A stretch of 8,164 nucleotides of DNA from the NCBI GenBank assembly GCA_938022485.1, contig CALIEE010000107.1, positions 1 through 8,164 of the forward strand. Direction: 5' to 3'. Positions 6,502 through 8,164 of the stretch are shown here, in pieces (position 1 is the first letter of the stretch; the number at the start of each line of letters is the position of its first letter). Made by a program: the position numbers and the translations under genes. This stretch comes from an uncultured bacterium. GTDB taxonomy: Bacteria; Bdellovibrionota_C; UBA2361; SZUA-149; CALKYB01. The notes beneath the pieces were generated by a model that did no database searches, had not been told where the DNA came from, and saw nothing but the letters and a program-made list of their open reading frames with translations.

Positions 6502-6534
6502 CCCTTCTCGATAAATCGAGAGGGGCTTTTTTTA
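6497..6534 (+). terminator. Strong rho-independent terminator after the VWA gene
   Basis: AAAAGCCCTTCTCGA (6497-6511) pairs with TCGAGAGGGGCTTTT (6516-6530), with a single G-U pair and a four-base TAAA loop. It runs straight into a T tract (TTTTTTT, A, TTTT) on the plus strand. It ends the VWA transcript. The reverse strand has only a short T run after the same stem, so termination of the convergent nuclease gene here is possible but weaker. The left end overlaps the first hairpin by five bases, so the two cannot both close fully. Confidence 0.88.
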
Positions 6535-6542
6535 TTTTGGAA

Positions 6543-7934
6543 TTACACTTCGATTGTTTCGCCGTGCTTGGCTGAGGAGCTATCGATTTTCAGTTCTTTA
6601 TAGAGTAAGTCAGCAAAAGCAGAAGCCGCTTCGGGTTCACCATGAACGATTTTAGCTTTAGCTGGGGTACCGTCACATCCTTCTATCCAGGACTTTAATT
6701 CCAGTTTATCTCCATGGGCCGAGAGGCCATTAATTTTTTCTACTTCAGCTCTCACTTGAACTTTTTCCCCAAAGATTTTTATTTCTTTTTCGCCCTCGAT
6801 CAGGTCGCGACCTCTGGTTCCTTCAGCTTGATAACCAACAAACAGGGCAGTGGTTTCTTCCTTGGACAGGTTCTGCTTCATGTGGTGAAGAATACGACCT
6901 CCTGTCATCATTCCACTAGCAGAAATTATTATTCTCGGTCCTTTTAAAGAATTAATGCTTTTGGAGTCTTTTCTATCCCTGCAGAAGCGAATGTTTTCAG
7001 TTAGTAGAGGATTCTCTCCTGCGGCCATAATCTCTTGAGAGTCGTCGTCGAAGTCGTGTTTGAATTTACGATAAATTCTTGTGGCGTCCACCGCCATTGG
7101 ACTGTCAACAAACACAGGAAGAGTAGGAATTTTACCCGCCCGCTCCAGTTTAGCTAGTTCATAAAGGAGTGTTTGTGTTCGGCCTATCGCGAAAGCTGGA
7201 ATAATTAGTGGCCCTCGTTTTTCAACTACTCCTTTTATTACTTTCTCTAGGTGACTGGGCACTTCTCCAGTTCTAACTTCTCTTTCACGGTTTCCATAGG
7301 TGGACTCGCAGATCAGTAGGTCTCCAACCATGTTGGGGGCAGGGTTAGGGAGAATAGGGGTTTCGTATCGCCCTATATCACCGCTAAAAGTAATTCCCTT
7401 GCCCTCAATTTCAAAAAACATATTTGTTGAGCCCAGGATGTGTCCGGCGCATCTTGGGGTTACAACGCACTTGGGTAGAATCCTGGTTTCTTGATCTCGG
7501 GGGATTGTCTTGAGAAGAGCCAATGTTTCTTTGGCATGTTTAAGCTCGTAAAGAGGTTTGGCTGGTTTGTGTTTTGAGAGTTTATGCTTGTTCATGTAAC
7601 GAGCTTGCTCTTTTTGCAGATGAGCGCTGTCAGGTAGCAACAAGCCGAGGAGCTCTTTCGTAGCTTCCGTGCAGTAGATTGGACCCTTGAAGCCATGCTT
7701 TACTACAAGCGGTAGGTATCCAGTATGGTCAATATGGGCATGGGTCAATATTATTGCCGAAAGCTTGTGAGGTTCGAACTCTGGCTTGTCCCAATTCCTA
7801 GCACGAAGCTCTTTTCTTCCTTGAAATAAACCGCAGTCAACTAGGAGTTTATTGTCATCCCATTCAATCAAAAATTTGGAACCTGTAACGCATCCTGCAG
7901 CGCCGTAAAATGATACCCTTACTGACTTGGCCAT
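6543..7934 (-). CDS. Metallo-beta-lactamase / beta-CASP family nuclease (RNA-processing exonuclease type)
   Basis: A 463-residue cytosolic protein of the YSH1/CPSF-like branch (TTHA0252-like) of MBL-fold hydrolases, predicted to be a zinc-dependent RNA nuclease. MBL motifs: VDCGLFQG at 32-39; THAHIDH at 64-70 (His65, His67, Asp69, His70); AGHILGS at 163-169 (His164); FSGDIGR at 183-189 (Asp186). Beta-CASP motifs: A, CESTYGNR at 209-216 (Glu210); IPAFAIGRTQTLLYEL at 245-260; VDSPMAVDAT at 276-285; SASGMMTGGRILHHMK at 338-353 (motif B His at 350 or 351); and C, LSAHGD at 404-409 (His407). All catalytic positions are present. There is no N-terminal KH extension like that of the archaeal CPSF homologues. 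I chose the ATG at 7934 because AGGGGA (7941-7946, minus strand) lies six bases upstream and the family's usual N-terminus starts there. The frame continues upstream to a TTG at 8024, but those 30 residues look non-coding. It is a lone gene, convergent with the VWA gene; its RNA target is unknown. Confidence 0.92.
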   Translation of the reverse strand: MAKSVRVSFYGAAGCVTGSKFLIEWDDNKLLVDCGLFQGRKELRARNWDKPEFEPHKLSAIILTHAHIDHTGYLPLVVKHGFKGPIYCTEATKELLGLLLPDSAHLQKEQARYMNKHKLSKHKPAKPLYELKHAKETLALLKTIPRDQETRILPKCVVTPRCAGHILGSTNMFFEIEGKGITFSGDIGRYETPILPNPAPNMVGDLLICESTYGNREREVRTGEVPSHLEKVIKGVVEKRGPLIIPAFAIGRTQTLLYELAKLERAGKIPTLPVFVDSPMAVDATRIYRKFKHDFDDDSQEIMAAGENPLLTENIRFCRDRKDSKSINSLKGPRIIISASGMMTGGRILHHMKQNLSKEETTALFVGYQAEGTRGRDLIEGEKEIKIFGEKVQVRAEVEKINGLSAHGDKLELKSWIEGCDGTPAKAKIVHGEPEAASAFADLLYKELKIDSSSAKHGETIEV

Positions 7935-8164
7935 ATGGATTCCCCTATTATTGAAGGTTTTAGTAGATGGCTTCAGACTATAATGTCGAAAACTAGTTTT
8001 GCCTATCAGTAATTTAAAGAACAAATATTGATATCTTCCCGAAAGGAAGGGCTTATTTGAAGAGCAAACTTTAGTCCAGCTAGAGTTTTTTTATTTTTAA
8101 CCAAGGTCTATAGTTGGGAGGTGTATGGGGCCTTAATTGTAGATGGGAAAAGATTCTTTAATGA
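7935..8164. other. 5' region of the nuclease gene, no clear gene
   Basis: The 230 bases upstream of the nuclease start contain no convincing gene. TATAGT on the minus strand (about 45 bases above the start codon, near 7979-7984) could be a -10 box, but no good -35 accompanies it. CTTCC-CGAAA-GGAAG (about 8035-8049) is a small hairpin. AAACTTTAG/CTAGAGTTT (8066-8088) with the following T tract resembles a weak plus-strand terminator, but no plus-strand gene precedes it. The ATG at 8161 could begin a divergent gene running off the right edge; it has only a distant GGGA upstream, so I do not call it. Confidence 0.4.

Noticed and set aside
7935..8024. N-terminal extension of the nuclease gene to a TTG at 8024
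   Set aside because: The extra 30 residues do not resemble the family, the TTG has no ribosome binding site, and the ATG at 7934 has AGGGGA six bases upstream and matches the usual N-terminus.
8066..8092. Plus-strand intrinsic terminator
   Set aside because: The stem is AT-rich with a G-U pair, and no plus-strand gene lies upstream to need it; kept only as a note in the regional entry.
8161..8164. Start of a divergent gene at the right edge
   Set aside because: Only the ATG itself is visible, and the nearest GGGA is too far away for a confident ribosome binding site.

Overview
The window is ordinary chromosomal DNA of a bacterium with moderate GC content (by eye, low-to-mid forties percent). 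It holds six protein-coding genes, one cut by the left edge, and no RNA gene, insertion sequence or CRISPR array that I can see. The big secreted protein combines a Sec signal peptide, a von Willebrand A domain, a myxobacterial-type Cys repeat and a thrombospondin type 3-like calcium segment. Such combinations are common in Gram-negative lineages such as Myxococcota, Bdellovibrionota and Planctomycetota. I place the organism there only loosely, because nothing in the window fixes the phylum.

Layout from left to right: (1) the 3' part of sufU, an Fe-S/sulfur-transfer protein, on +; (2) a convergent, unrecognised small membrane-anchored protein on -; (3) nadA, quinolinate synthase, on -; (4) a 128-base divergent control region rich in palindromes; (5) nadB, L-aspartate oxidase, on +; (6) a 786-residue secreted VWA and beta-repeat protein on +; (7) a strong terminator region; (8) a convergent MBL/beta-CASP nuclease gene on -; (9) a 230-base 5' region with no clear gene.

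NadB and NadA carry out the two consecutive steps from aspartate to quinolinate in de novo NAD synthesis. Here they are transcribed away from each other from one shared intergenic region. nadC is not in the window. NadA needs a [4Fe-4S] cluster, so a nearby SufU gene is thematically fitting, but no operon link is visible. The membrane protein, the VWA protein and the nuclease have no evident functional tie to NAD synthesis.

I do not see a clear undescribed multi-gene system. The items most worth a second look are the nested palindromes between nadA and nadB, the secreted VWA protein with four divergent C-terminal beta modules and a non-canonical MIDAS, and the unrecognised membrane protein.
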